64,000 nucleotides of DNA from Mycobacterium sp. 1164966.3 (GTDB lineage: Bacteria; Actinomycetota; Actinomycetes; Mycobacteriales; Mycobacteriaceae), in contig NZ_LZSG01000062.1 of the NCBI RefSeq assembly GCF_001665395.1, positions 124,001 to 188,000 on the forward strand, written 5' to 3'. The position numbers and the translations under genes were made by a program. Under the pieces are notes generated by a model. That model worked only from the letters and a program-made list of their open reading frames with translations. It was not told where the DNA came from and did not search any database. This document shows, piece by piece, positions 18,204 to 26,534 of the stretch. Every line of letters begins with the position of its first letter. Position 1 is the first letter of the stretch.

Positions 18204-20582
18204 TCAGGCGCCCTTGGGGCGAGTCCCGATCACCTCATCGGCGGCCAGGCGCGCCAACTCTTCCCCACTCAGCCCGCACCGATCGCACAGCACCTCGTCA
18301 TTGTGCTCGCCAAGCCGCGGCGGCGGCCGGTGCAGCCACCTGTCCTGGCCGGCCAGCCGGGCAAATGGCGGACAAGGGTATAGACCGGGCCCGGTGCTCG
18401 GATGGACGAGCTGCTCGAAGAATCCTCTGTCGCGCAGTTGTGGATTCTCGGTCACCAACGACGGAGAAACCACCGGGGCGACGGGAACGCCTACGGCGGC
18501 CAGTCGCTGCACCGTCGACTCCAGCGGCTGCCCGGCGAACCAGTCGCGCAGCCGCTCATCGATCTCGTCGGCCCGCTCATGACGCGCGACCACGGTGGAC
18601 AGACCTGCATCACACCAGGACGGCCGGCCCATCAACTCGACCAGCGCGCGCCATTGTTGGTCGTCTTGCACGGTGATCGCGATCCAGTCATCGTCCGGGC
18701 CGGCACACCGGTAGATGTTCTGAATGGCCTGGCCGTGACCACGGTTGCCGCGCCGGGTCAGCGTCACACCGAAGACTTCATGCTCGATCGGCTGGATCGC
18801 GGTGACGTTGAGCACCGTCTCGATCATCGGCAACTCGACTTGCTGGCCGGTGCCGGTGCGGTCGGCGAACTGGAGCGCGGCCAGCACCGCGAACGCGGCG
18901 TGCACCCCGGCCAGTGGATCGCACGCTCCGCGCGGCGTCACCGGCGGATTCTCCGGCAATCCCGTCACCCAGGCCAGTCCGGCCAGCTGTTCCATGGTGG
19001 GGGCGAATCCAACCCGCTCACGCCATGGACCGTCCAGCCCGAACGCCGGCATCCGGGCGACGACGAGTTTGGGGTTCTGCTGCAGCAGCACGTCGGCGGT
19101 GAGCGCGAAGTTGTCCATCACCCGCGGCGAGAAGTTCTCGATCATCACGTCGGCACCGGCGACCAGCGCCTTGAACAAACGGCGCCCGTCGTCGGAGTTC
19201 AAATCCAGTGTGACGGAACGCTTGTTGGTGTTCATCGCATGGAACACCCAGCCGTACTCCCACCAATCGTCGACGTCTTTGCGCATGCCACCCGAGTAGC
19301 GGATCCCGTCCGGTCGCTGGATGGACTCCACCTTGACGACGTCGGCACCGAAAGCCGCCAGCACGTGGGTGGCGGCCGGACCGGCCCAGAAAGCGGTCAG
19401 ATCTACGATGCGAACACCGCGCAGCGGCAGTCCAGGCGCAGCGGGGTTGTCGTGTTCTCTTTTGCGCCAAGGGGATTCGTCGTTGTCGGCGCCGGCTGAT
19501 GCGGTATCGCCTACCGGTGCGGGCGCGCTGCGCGACATCAGCCATGGCGGCCGGGGCTGGTGGAAGCCGGCGGGGTTGCGGACGAAGACCCCGCGCTGCG
19601 TCACGTAGTCCATGTCGCGGATTGTGGAGCCGTTGCCCAGGGCCGCGATGGGCAACCGGAACAGCTGACCGAGCTCGACGATCTCCTCGACGGTCCGTTC
19701 GGCCATCCAGGGGCCGATCTGTTCGCGGATGAAATCGCGATAGGCCCACCGGCCGATCTGGAATTGCAACTGTTCGATCTCCGTGAACTGCGGGCACTCG
19801 ACCATCGCGGCGAAGTCGAGCCACTGCTGACCGGTGACCATGGTGATCCCGACGTAGCCGTCTTTGGCCGGTTCGATCGACGGCACTTCCAGAGTGCGGC
19901 GGATCGGCGGAACTTTAAGCAGCTGTGAATGCAGCCATTCGCTGCTCTGCATCCAAGTGATCGCCTCAAGCATGGACAGGTCGAGATGCTCACCTGGACC
20001 GCCTTGCTCGACGCGGCGGAGCACCGCCAGCGTGCCGAACGCGGCGAACACCCCACCCATGTACTCCCCCAGATCGCCGCCGATCGCGATGGGCGGCCCG
20101 GCGGGATCACCCCGAAATCCGGGCGAGCCGGCCCAGGCTTGCAGGGTGAACTCGCTGGCGGCGCGGTCGACGTACGGACCCGTCCAGCCGAAGTCCGAGA
20201 TGGTGACGACGACGGCACGCGGGCAGTCGGCCAGTAGTCGCTGCGGATCGACTCCGAGCGCCGCCGCCCGCGACGGGCCCGCGGTGACCACGACGACGTC
20301 CGCCGCGGAGAGTTCGGCGCGCAACCGATCCGAATCCGCGGGACAGGTCACGCTGCGCTTGCCCGCGTTCAGGTAGCTGAACAACGGCGAGTCGCCCGGC
20401 GGCGGCACCGGTGATCCGGTCGCCGACCAGCGACGCAGCGAATCTCCTTGCGGCGGTTCGATTTTACGTACTTCGGCGCCCGCGTCGGCCAACAGTTTCC
20501 CGCAGTAGCCACCGGCGATCCGGTCACTGATCTCGAGCACACGCAATTCGTCAAGCGGCGGATTGCCGGAACCGCGACTCAC
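18204..20582 (-). CDS. Double-domain CaiB/BaiF family CoA-transferase
   Basis: A 792-residue protein consisting of two tandem class III CoA-transferase domains. Domain 1 (about 1-380) opens with LRVLEISDRIAGGYCGKLLADAGAEV and domain 2 (about 410-792) with GVRIVDLTAFWAGPAATHVLAAFGADVVKVE. Domain 2 keeps the ENFSPRVMD segment after the usual catalytic-Asp region; domain 1 has lost it (VVVTAGPSRAA instead). The family moves CoA between carboxylates and needs no ATP; single-chain members are about 400 residues and act as interlocked dimers, so the fusion may be a built-in dimer. GTG 20582 begins the protein right where the fold begins; a longer frame would run across the promoter. It is divergent from the GntR regulator at 20705. 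Confidence 0.88.
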   Translation of the reverse strand: MSRGSGNPPLDELRVLEISDRIAGGYCGKLLADAGAEVRKIEPPQGDSLRRWSATGSPVPPPGDSPLFSYLNAGKRSVTCPADSDRLRAELSAADVVVVTAGPSRAAALGVDPQRLLADCPRAVVVTISDFGWTGPYVDRAASEFTLQAWAGSPGFRGDPAGPPIAIGGDLGEYMGGVFAAFGTLAVLRRVEQGGPGEHLDLSMLEAITWMQSSEWLHSQLLKVPPIRRTLEVPSIEPAKDGYVGITMVTGQQWLDFAAMVECPQFTEIEQLQFQIGRWAYRDFIREQIGPWMAERTVEEIVELGQLFRLPIAALGNGSTIRDMDYVTQRGVFVRNPAGFHQPRPPWLMSRSAPAPVGDTASAGADNDESPWRKREHDNPAAPGLPLRGVRIVDLTAFWAGPAATHVLAAFGADVVKVESIQRPDGIRYSGGMRKDVDDWWEYGWVFHAMNTNKRSVTLDLNSDDGRRLFKALVAGADVMIENFSPRVMDNFALTADVLLQQNPKLVVARMPAFGLDGPWRERVGFAPTMEQLAGLAWVTGLPENPPVTPRGACDPLAGVHAAFAVLAALQFADRTGTGQQVELPMIETVLNVTAIQPIEHEVFGVTLTRRGNRGHGQAIQNIYRCAGPDDDWIAITVQDDQQWRALVELMGRPSWCDAGLSTVVARHERADEIDERLRDWFAGQPLESTVQRLAAVGVPVAPVVSPSLVTENPQLRDRGFFEQLVHPSTGPGLYPCPPFARLAGQDRWLHRPPPRLGEHNDEVLCDRCGLSGEELARLAADEVIGTRPKGA

Positions 20583-20600
20583 CCGGCTATTTATATCATT

Positions 20601-20618
20601 ACTGCTAAGATAGCTAAG
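20601..20618 (+). promoter_or_regulatory. Shared catabolic-promoter motif, copy 3
   Basis: ACTGCTAAGATAGCTAAG lies in the 122-base divergent region between the CoA-transferase and the GntR/FadR regulator genes, with a TAGC dyad inside it. Copies resembling it are found ahead of other operons in the cluster. Its position beside the regulator gene makes it the best candidate operator for that regulator. Confidence 0.5.
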
Positions 20619-20704
20619 CCAGTCGAGTACGCAGTGGCGATCGCAAGCGCGGCGAAGCCGGGCGCAGCGGGTCGCCACGCAACAATCGAGCTTATGAGGA
20701 TCGG

Positions 20705-21538
20705 ATGACCGCTCTGGGAATTGGCCCTGATGCCCGTCGCCGGTTGTCGGCGCCGCGGATCGCTGAGATCGTAGCCGACGAGCTGCGTCGTCAGATCATC
20801 GACGGCGAACTCGCCGACGGAGACCTGCTGCCCCGGCAGGAGGTGCTGGTCGAGCAGTTCAACGTCAGCCTCGTTTCGTTGCGGGAAGCGTTGCGGATCT
20901 TAGAGACCGAGGGCTTGGTCTCGGTTCGGCGGGGCAACCGCGGCGGTGCCGTCGTGCATGCACCCGCGAAAACCAGCGCGGCGTACATGCTCGGTTTGCT
21001 GTTGCAGAGCGAGTCGGTTGCCGTCGCCGACCTGGGCGCGGCGTTGCAGGAACTCGAACCCGCGTGCGCGGCGCTGGCCGCCCAACGGCCGGACCGCGCG
21101 GACACCTTGGTGCCCGAACTCAAAGAGATCAACGACTCCATGGCCGAGAACCTCGAAGACGGTCGGCACTTCACCGAGATCGGCCGTAAATTCCACGATC
21201 TCGTCGTCCGCGGCTGCGGAAACCACACCATCATCGCGGTGGTGGGCAGCCTGGAGACACTGTGGACCAGCCACGAACAGCAGTGGGCCGACGAGAGTTC
21301 AGCGCGCGGCACGTACCCGTCGCTGGCCAAGCGCCGCGCGGTGCTCAACACCCACATCAAGCTGGCGGAGACGATTGCGGAGGGTGACGTCGACCGGGCC
21401 CGCCGGATCGCGGGCCGCCATCTGGCCGACACCCAGACCTATGTGCTGTCCGGCCGGCCTGACCAACGCATCTATGCGCTGTCGCCGCAGGCTCTTTCGC
21501 GTTCGGGGTCCCGCCCGCGGGATGTCCGGCGGCCGTAG
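20705..21538 (+). CDS. GntR-family (FadR/FCD subfamily) transcriptional regulator
   Basis: A 277-residue regulator. The N-terminal winged helix-turn-helix (residues about 18-80) contains ELRRQIIDGELADGDLLPRQEVL, VSLVSLREALRILETEGLV and a wing RRGNRGGAVV. The C-terminal FCD domain is all-helical with metal/ligand-site residues in FHDLVVRGCGN and H…L…I…GD. Such regulators usually repress catabolic genes and release on binding an acid or acyl-CoA. It sits centrally in the oxidation cluster and is divergent from the CoA-transferase. The ATG at 20705 follows ATGAGGATCGG. The SDR gene starts 10 bases after its stop, so they are one operon. Confidence 0.9.
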   Translation: MTALGIGPDARRRLSAPRIAEIVADELRRQIIDGELADGDLLPRQEVLVEQFNVSLVSLREALRILETEGLVSVRRGNRGGAVVHAPAKTSAAYMLGLLLQSESVAVADLGAALQELEPACAALAAQRPDRADTLVPELKEINDSMAENLEDGRHFTEIGRKFHDLVVRGCGNHTIIAVVGSLETLWTSHEQQWADESSARGTYPSLAKRRAVLNTHIKLAETIAEGDVDRARRIAGRHLADTQTYVLSGRPDQRIYALSPQALSRSGSRPRDVRRP

Positions 21539-21548
21539 CCACCTGACC

Positions 21549-22352
21549 ATGCGTACCGCATTGGTGACCGGCGGCAGCGGCGGCATTGGAAAAGCGTGCG
21601 GCCGCAAGCTATGTCAGCTCGGCTACGACGTGGTGCTGGTGGCGCGCCGGGAGGACCCGTTGCGCACAACCGCCGAAGAGCTCGGTGCCCGCCATATCGT
21701 GGCCGACGCGTCGGATCCGGCTGACTTTTCGGCTGCGATAAGTGCCTTGGAGACAATCGATCTCGTCGTTCACGCGGCGGGCGTGCTGGGCGGAACCTAC
21801 GCCCGTAAGCAGACGTTCGAGCAGTGGCGCACGATCATGGCGGCCAATCTGGATTCCTGCTTCGTAGTGACCTCCGCCGTGTTGCCGCGGATGCGACCTG
21901 GCTCGCGACTGGTGTTCATCTCGTCGTCCGCGGCGCACGAACCGATGATGGCGCGCACCGCCTACTCCGCGACCAAGGCGGGCATGAACGCCTTCGCCCG
22001 CGCATTGGCGCTCGAGGTCGACCGGGACGGCATCAGCGTCCACATCGTGACCCCCGGGCCGGTGGAAACCGAAATGCTGCAGGACGTTCCCTTCGAGATG
22101 TACGCGATCCAGGTGTCCGACGTCGCCGAGGCGGTCGCCTGGCTGGATACCGTCGACGCGTCGGTCGAGCTGCCGGAGATCAGGCTGAACGCCGTGCGGC
22201 GGGGTCCATTCGCACGTCCCCCGATCGTGCCCACCGAAGCCCGCCGGCGGGCGGCAGCTCAAGCCCCCGCGGAACGCGGAAATCCTTTGATGACCGATTC
22301 GCCGAATTCGGCAAGCGAATCCGGCGCCGCGAAGTCGGCGAACCACACATAG
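21549..22352 (+). CDS. Short-chain dehydrogenase/reductase
   Basis: A 267-residue classical SDR. TGGSGGIG (residues 7-14) is the dinucleotide-binding glycine motif; VHAAGV replaces NNAG; the active site has S in FISSSAAH and YSATK. This supports an NAD(P)-dependent alcohol/ketone oxidoreductase, plausibly a beta-oxidation or ring-hydroxyl step. ATG 21549 is 10 bases after the regulator's stop. The last 31 codons overlap the 3' end of the convergent LLM oxidoreductase gene by 94 bases; the SDR fold is complete before that, so the tail (Ala/Ser-rich) is probably non-essential. The substrate is unknown. Confidence 0.88.
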   Translation: MRTALVTGGSGGIGKACGRKLCQLGYDVVLVARREDPLRTTAEELGARHIVADASDPADFSAAISALETIDLVVHAAGVLGGTYARKQTFEQWRTIMAANLDSCFVVTSAVLPRMRPGSRLVFISSSAAHEPMMARTAYSATKAGMNAFARALALEVDRDGISVHIVTPGPVETEMLQDVPFEMYAIQVSDVAEAVAWLDTVDASVELPEIRLNAVRRGPFARPPIVPTEARRRAAAQAPAERGNPLMTDSPNSASESGAAKSANHT

Positions 22353-23122
22353 AACCGCTCGACCCGCTGGGCGGCCAGGCCGCTGAAGTGCGCGATCAGC
22401 TCGTCGGCGGTGCCGCATACCAGCCCCGGCCCCAGCTGTCCGAACCGGCGGGTGCTCACCTCGCGGACGGCGTGCGGATCGCTGCCGGCGCGGATGAAGC
22501 CCACTGCCTGTTGAACCGAGATCCGGGCCGGTTCGGCGGCCTTGGAGAGACGCGCCAGCCGGTCGAGGTGGTTCGCCTGCAGGTTCCACCAATCCGCGTA
22601 TTTGCGAACCAGTTCCATCATCCGGCGGCCGCTGCCGCCCAGGACCAGCGGTATCGGATGCGTGGGCCGGGGAAATTGACCGCTGGACGAGCCGTCGCCG
22701 TCCGTCCAGTATTGCCTGATCAATTCCAGGTTGCGGTCCAGTTGGTGGACGCGGGCAAGCGGATCCTGTTGCCCGACAGCGAATCTGGTGAACTCGGCGG
22801 GCCAGGATCCCGCTCCCAGGCCCAGCTCGAATCTGCCATCGGAGGCCTCCGACAGGGTGACGGCCTGCTTGGCGAGCACCGCCGGATGGCGGAACGCGTC
22901 ACAGAGCACCAGATGCCCGATCTTCAGCCGGTCCGTCTTGGCCGCCACCCACGTCGCGATACCCATTGCCTCCCAGATGTTTTCATCCGGCCGTCCGGGC
23001 GCCTCGAGGTGATCGATGAAGGCCAGCCCGTCGAAACCGCTGGCTTCCGCCACGCGCGCCCGCAGCACGAACTCGGCCACCGGCAACCGTACCTGCGGCA
23101 GGAAGAGATACCACTCGACCAT
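22259..23122 (-). CDS. LLM-class (F420-dependent-type) oxidoreductase
   Basis: A 287-residue luciferase-like monooxygenase-family protein. Typical elements are the early FDGLAFIDH strand-turn, WVAAKTDRLKIGHLVL, HPAVLAKQAVTLSEASDGRFELGLGAGSW, and IPLVLGGSGRRMMELVRKYADWWN, all as in F420-dependent members. Mycobacteria use these for hydride transfer to or from alcohols, aldehydes and ring systems with coenzyme F420. FMN use cannot be excluded. It is divergent from the acyl-CoA dehydrogenase operon (75 bases between starts) and its 3' end overlaps the SDR gene. Confidence 0.87.
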   Translation of the reverse strand: MVEWYLFLPQVRLPVAEFVLRARVAEASGFDGLAFIDHLEAPGRPDENIWEAMGIATWVAAKTDRLKIGHLVLCDAFRHPAVLAKQAVTLSEASDGRFELGLGAGSWPAEFTRFAVGQQDPLARVHQLDRNLELIRQYWTDGDGSSSGQFPRPTHPIPLVLGGSGRRMMELVRKYADWWNLQANHLDRLARLSKAAEPARISVQQAVGFIRAGSDPHAVREVSTRRFGQLGPGLVCGTADELIAHFSGLAAQRVERFYVWFADFAAPDSLAEFGESVIKGFPRSAGA

Positions 23123-23168
23123 GTCTTCACCCGTGTTTGTCGGCGTCCGATTGCGCCCGAGTCGCTAG

Positions 23169-23193
23169 TTTACTATTTTTATTATGTTAGGGG
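23169..23193 (-). promoter_or_regulatory. Shared catabolic-promoter motif, copy 4
   Basis: On the minus strand this reads CCCCTAACATAATAAAAATAGTAAA, resembling the other copies (CTAAnATA…TAAA). It abuts the ribosome site of the acyl-CoA dehydrogenase operon and also lies upstream of the divergent LLM gene, so it could be a promoter or operator for both. The most degenerate copy. Confidence 0.38.
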
Positions 23194-23197
23194 TCTT

Positions 23198-24265
23198 ATG
23201 GATGTCGCACTGACTTCGGAGCAGCTTGCGCTGCGCGACACCGTACGCGACATCCTGCGTACCGAGTGTCCGACGAGCGTCGCCCGCCAGGCGATCAGCG
23301 ACCCGGAACGCTGGCGCGCGCTGTGGAAGACGGTCGTCCACCTGGGCTGGACGGAACTGGCAGCGCCGGACAGCAGTGGCGAGTTCGGACCCGTGGAGCT
23401 GGCAGTGGTGCTCGAGGAATGCGGAGCTGCGATCGCGCCCATACCTCTGCTGAGCAGCCTGGGCATGGCCGCGGGGGTATTGCGGACCGGTGGCGGTGCC
23501 TTCGACGACGTTCTCGCCGAGATTGCGAGCGGGGCGGTCGCCACCCTGGCTGTGCACGCCCCCGGGTATCGGCTGCCGGGGGCGCCGATGACGCTGCACC
23601 ACAACCGCCTCACCGGCCGTGCGGTCGCCGTCCCCAACCTGCAGCGCGCCGAGCTGATCGTTACGCTGGCCGACTCCGATGACGGGCCGGTGGCGGCGGT
23701 GGTCCGCTGCGGTGACGGGGTGACCATCCAGGCGGGTGAGTCCACCGACCCCACGCAGCCACTTGCCGACGTCGAGATCGATGCCACACCGGCGGCCACG
23801 GCGGCGGTCGCAGACGTCGAATCGGCGCTGGCGGCACCGCTGGTCGCCGCTGCCGCCGACTTGCTTGGCGTAGCAAGTGCGGCGTTGCACCGGTCCGGCG
23901 AACACGCGAAGTCGCGCCGTCAGTTCGGTAAGCCGATCGGTTCGTTCCAGGGCATCAAACATGCGCTGGCAGACAACTACGTCAGCGTCGAGCGCGCCCG
24001 CAGCCTCACGTACGCAGCCGCAGGCCGTCTCGGGTCCGGGGGGACCGGCGCCTGGACCGCCGCGGCCCTGGCGAAGGCCGCCGCCGGCGACGCCGCGGTC
24101 GGCTGTGCGCGAACCGCGGTCCAGGTACACGGCGCGCTGGGCCAGACCTGGGAGCACGACATCCATCTGTTCGTCCGCCACGCCTGGCAGGGCGCGGCGA
24201 TGCTGGGCGACAGCCGCGCGCTGTACCACGCCGTCGGCCGGCGCTTCGCTGGAGGCGCGGCATGA
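23198..24265 (+). CDS. Acyl-CoA dehydrogenase subunit (short, FadE-type)
   Basis: A 355-residue acyl-CoA dehydrogenase-family chain. It begins with MDVALTSEQLALRDTVRD and keeps the C-terminal helical domain with SRRQFGKPIGSFQGIKHALAD and QVHGALGQTWEHDIHLFVR. The mid-domain is weakly conserved and the catalytic Glu is not clearly placed. Such short, degenerate chains form alpha2beta2 heterotetramers with a second FadE, as in mycobacterial steroid degradation (FadE26-FadE27, FadE28-FadE29); the partner is probably the next gene, whose ATG overlaps this stop as ATGA. ATG 23198 follows AGGGG. Confidence 0.87.
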   Translation: MDVALTSEQLALRDTVRDILRTECPTSVARQAISDPERWRALWKTVVHLGWTELAAPDSSGEFGPVELAVVLEECGAAIAPIPLLSSLGMAAGVLRTGGGAFDDVLAEIASGAVATLAVHAPGYRLPGAPMTLHHNRLTGRAVAVPNLQRAELIVTLADSDDGPVAAVVRCGDGVTIQAGESTDPTQPLADVEIDATPAATAAVADVESALAAPLVAAAADLLGVASAALHRSGEHAKSRRQFGKPIGSFQGIKHALADNYVSVERARSLTYAAAGRLGSGGTGAWTAAALAKAAAGDAAVGCARTAVQVHGALGQTWEHDIHLFVRHAWQGAAMLGDSRALYHAVGRRFAGGAA

Positions 24266-25371
24266 CGTCAGCGGTAGTGGAGGAATTCGTCACCTGGCTT
24301 ACCGAATTTCTGCCGAACGACTATTACCGGCAATACCCCAGATACAAATGGGATCTCGGGCTCCGCCGCGACTATCAGCGGGCCGCCTTCGAAGCCGGCT
24401 GGATCCAGCCCACCTGGCCGCGCGAGCACGGCGGCCGATCGCTGGGCTTGCGCGACGCCATGGAAATCCGGCTGGCGGCGGCCACGCGGTCAGCGCCCAA
24501 GCTACCCAATATCGCCGGCCCCAACGTCGCTGCGCCGGGCATCCGCCAATTCGGCACCCCCGAGCAGATCGACCGCCTGCTGGTCCCGCTGCTGCGCGGT
24601 GACGAATGGTGGGCGCTGGGCATGTCGGAGCCGGAAGCCGGATCCGACTTCGCCGGCCTGCGCACCCGCGCCGAACGGCACGGTGACGTGTTCCTGGTCA
24701 ACGGCCACAAGATCTGGACCACACAGGCCCACCTGTCGCGGTGGTGCACCCTCTACGCCCGCACCGACCCCAACGCGCCGAAACACCGTGGCATCTCTTG
24801 TCTGATCCTCGACTTGCAGTCACCCGGGGTGCGCATCGAACCGATCCGGATGGCGTCGATCTCCGACGAGACGTTCTGCGAGGTGTTTCTCGACGACGTC
24901 GAGGTGCCGGTGGACAACCTGTTGGGCCCGTGCAACGGCGGCTGGCAGGTCGCGTTGGCGTCGCTACAGCACGAGCGCCGGATGATCTGGATCATGAACT
25001 GGGTCGAGATCGAGCGGGGCCTGGACTCGATCCGCGGCGCTTGCGACGCGGATCGAGGCGTCGACATCTTCGCCGAACTGGGTTCGCTGCTCGCCGACGC
25101 GGAAGCGCTGCGGGCTACCGGATACCGCGCCCTGGGCAATGAACTCGCCGGCCGGCCCAGCCCGGAAGCCGACATTTTGAAGCTTCTCGGATCTGTTACC
25201 TTGCAACGTGTTTGGGAGCTGAGCGCGGTAGCGGGCGGACCCCGATCGGCCGCTGACCCCGACTTGCTCTTCGAACGCCAGGATGCGCTGGCCGCGACCA
25301 TCTACGGCGGGACCTCCGAAGTCCAACGCAACATCATCGCCGAGCGGCTGCTCGGGCTGCCGAAGGGGTGA
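24262..25371 (+). CDS. Acyl-CoA dehydrogenase (FadE-type)
   Basis: A 369-residue acyl-CoA dehydrogenase. Conserved FAD-site sequences are MSEPEAGSDFAGLRTRAE, NGHKIWTTQAH and, near the end, YGGTSEVQRNIIAERLLGLPKG. The C-terminal motif and length match the FAD-binding/catalytic subunits of heterotetrameric FadE enzymes that act on steroid side-chain and ring-derived CoA esters. It is coupled by ATGA to the upstream chain and by GTGA to the next gene. Substrate unknown. Confidence 0.9.
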   Translation: MTSAVVEEFVTWLTEFLPNDYYRQYPRYKWDLGLRRDYQRAAFEAGWIQPTWPREHGGRSLGLRDAMEIRLAAATRSAPKLPNIAGPNVAAPGIRQFGTPEQIDRLLVPLLRGDEWWALGMSEPEAGSDFAGLRTRAERHGDVFLVNGHKIWTTQAHLSRWCTLYARTDPNAPKHRGISCLILDLQSPGVRIEPIRMASISDETFCEVFLDDVEVPVDNLLGPCNGGWQVALASLQHERRMIWIMNWVEIERGLDSIRGACDADRGVDIFAELGSLLADAEALRATGYRALGNELAGRPSPEADILKLLGSVTLQRVWELSAVAGGPRSAADPDLLFERQDALAATIYGGTSEVQRNIIAERLLGLPKG

Positions 25372-26534
25372 CGACGATGGATTACGAACTTGGCGACGAC
25401 GCAGCCGATCTGCGAAAGCATCTGCGGCAGTTGATCGCCGACCACATCCCGGCCGACTTCCTGGGTGCCTGCACCGACGATCCGGACGACCTGGCCACCA
25501 CCGAATCGTTTTGCAAGCTGCTGGCGGCCGAAGGACTGCTTGCCCTGGCCTGGCCGAAAGAGCATGGCGGCGGCGGCGGTTCGATCTGGCAGCAGACCGT
25601 GCTGCGCGAGGAGATGTGGGCCAACTACGAACCACGCGGACCGCAGTACATGGGCATCAACTGGGTGGGCCCGGCAATCATGCGTTACGGAACCGCTGAG
25701 CAGAAGGCCAAGCACCTGTCCGGCATCGCGTCCGGCGAAGTGATCTGGTGCCAAGGATTTTCCGAACCCGAAGCCGGAACTGATCTGGCGTCGTTGCGCA
25801 CCCGCGCCGTCCCGGACGGGCCCGACGGAACGGGTTGGCGTATCACCGGCCAAAAGGTGTGGACGTCGTACGCCCGGATGGCCTCGTGGTGTGTGCTGGC
25901 CGCATGTACCCATCCGGATGCGCCGAAGTCGAAGCGGCTCAGCCTGTTTCTGATTCCGATGGATCGCCCCGGGTTCACCGTCCGGGGTATCCCGTCGATG
26001 CTGGGCCCGCACCACCTCAACGAGATGTTCCTGGATGGCGTGCAGGCATTCCCCGGCGATGTGCTGGGCGAGCCGGGCGACGGCTGGCGGGTGATGCGCG
26101 AGGCGCTGGCCTTCGAACGGGTCGGCATCGCACGCTACGCGCGATGCGAGTCGCTACTGCACCGGATGCAGGAGCTACTCGGTGCTGACTGGGACAAGCT
26201 GCCGGAAACCATTCGCGCCCGCTGGGTTCGGGCGCTGGTCGACCTGCGGGTAGCCAGGCTGATGGCCTATCGGGCGGTGTCGCTGCAGGACGACCCGGCG
26301 GCGGGGGCGGCGGCCAGTGCCGCCCGCATCGCCACCACCATCTGCGATCAGCAGGTCGCCGAGTTGCTGTTCGACGCGCTGGGGCCCACCGCGCTGGACA
26401 GCGGGGCCTCGGCCGCGCTGCACGGCGCGGTCGACGACCACTGGCGCTACGCGCAGGCGGCGACCGTGGCGTCGGGAACCATCGAGGTGCAGCGCATGCT
26501 GGTGGCGCGCGACGTGTTGGGAGAGCACCGGTGA
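25368..26534 (+). CDS. Acyl-CoA dehydrogenase (FadE-type)
   Basis: A 388-residue acyl-CoA dehydrogenase with GFSEPEAGTDLASLRTRAV, ITGQKVWTSYARMASWC and the terminal ASGTIEVQRMLVARDVLGEH. GTG 25368 overlaps the previous stop as GTGA; ATG 25377 is an alternative three codons in. With the following gene it probably forms a second alpha2beta2 pair. The presence of two successive pairs points to two desaturations, or to one enzyme for a branched or cyclic acyl-CoA and another for its shortened product. Confidence 0.9.
   Translation: MTTMDYELGDDAADLRKHLRQLIADHIPADFLGACTDDPDDLATTESFCKLLAAEGLLALAWPKEHGGGGGSIWQQTVLREEMWANYEPRGPQYMGINWVGPAIMRYGTAEQKAKHLSGIASGEVIWCQGFSEPEAGTDLASLRTRAVPDGPDGTGWRITGQKVWTSYARMASWCVLAACTHPDAPKSKRLSLFLIPMDRPGFTVRGIPSMLGPHHLNEMFLDGVQAFPGDVLGEPGDGWRVMREALAFERVGIARYARCESLLHRMQELLGADWDKLPETIRARWVRALVDLRVARLMAYRAVSLQDDPAAGAAASAARIATTICDQQVAELLFDALGPTALDSGASAALHGAVDDHWRYAQAATVASGTIEVQRMLVARDVLGEHR

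Noticed and set aside
21824..23197. Long N-terminal extension in frame with the first acyl-CoA dehydrogenase
   Set aside because: It is antisense to the LLM gene and crosses the SDR; the dehydrogenase fold starts at 23198 after a ribosome site.
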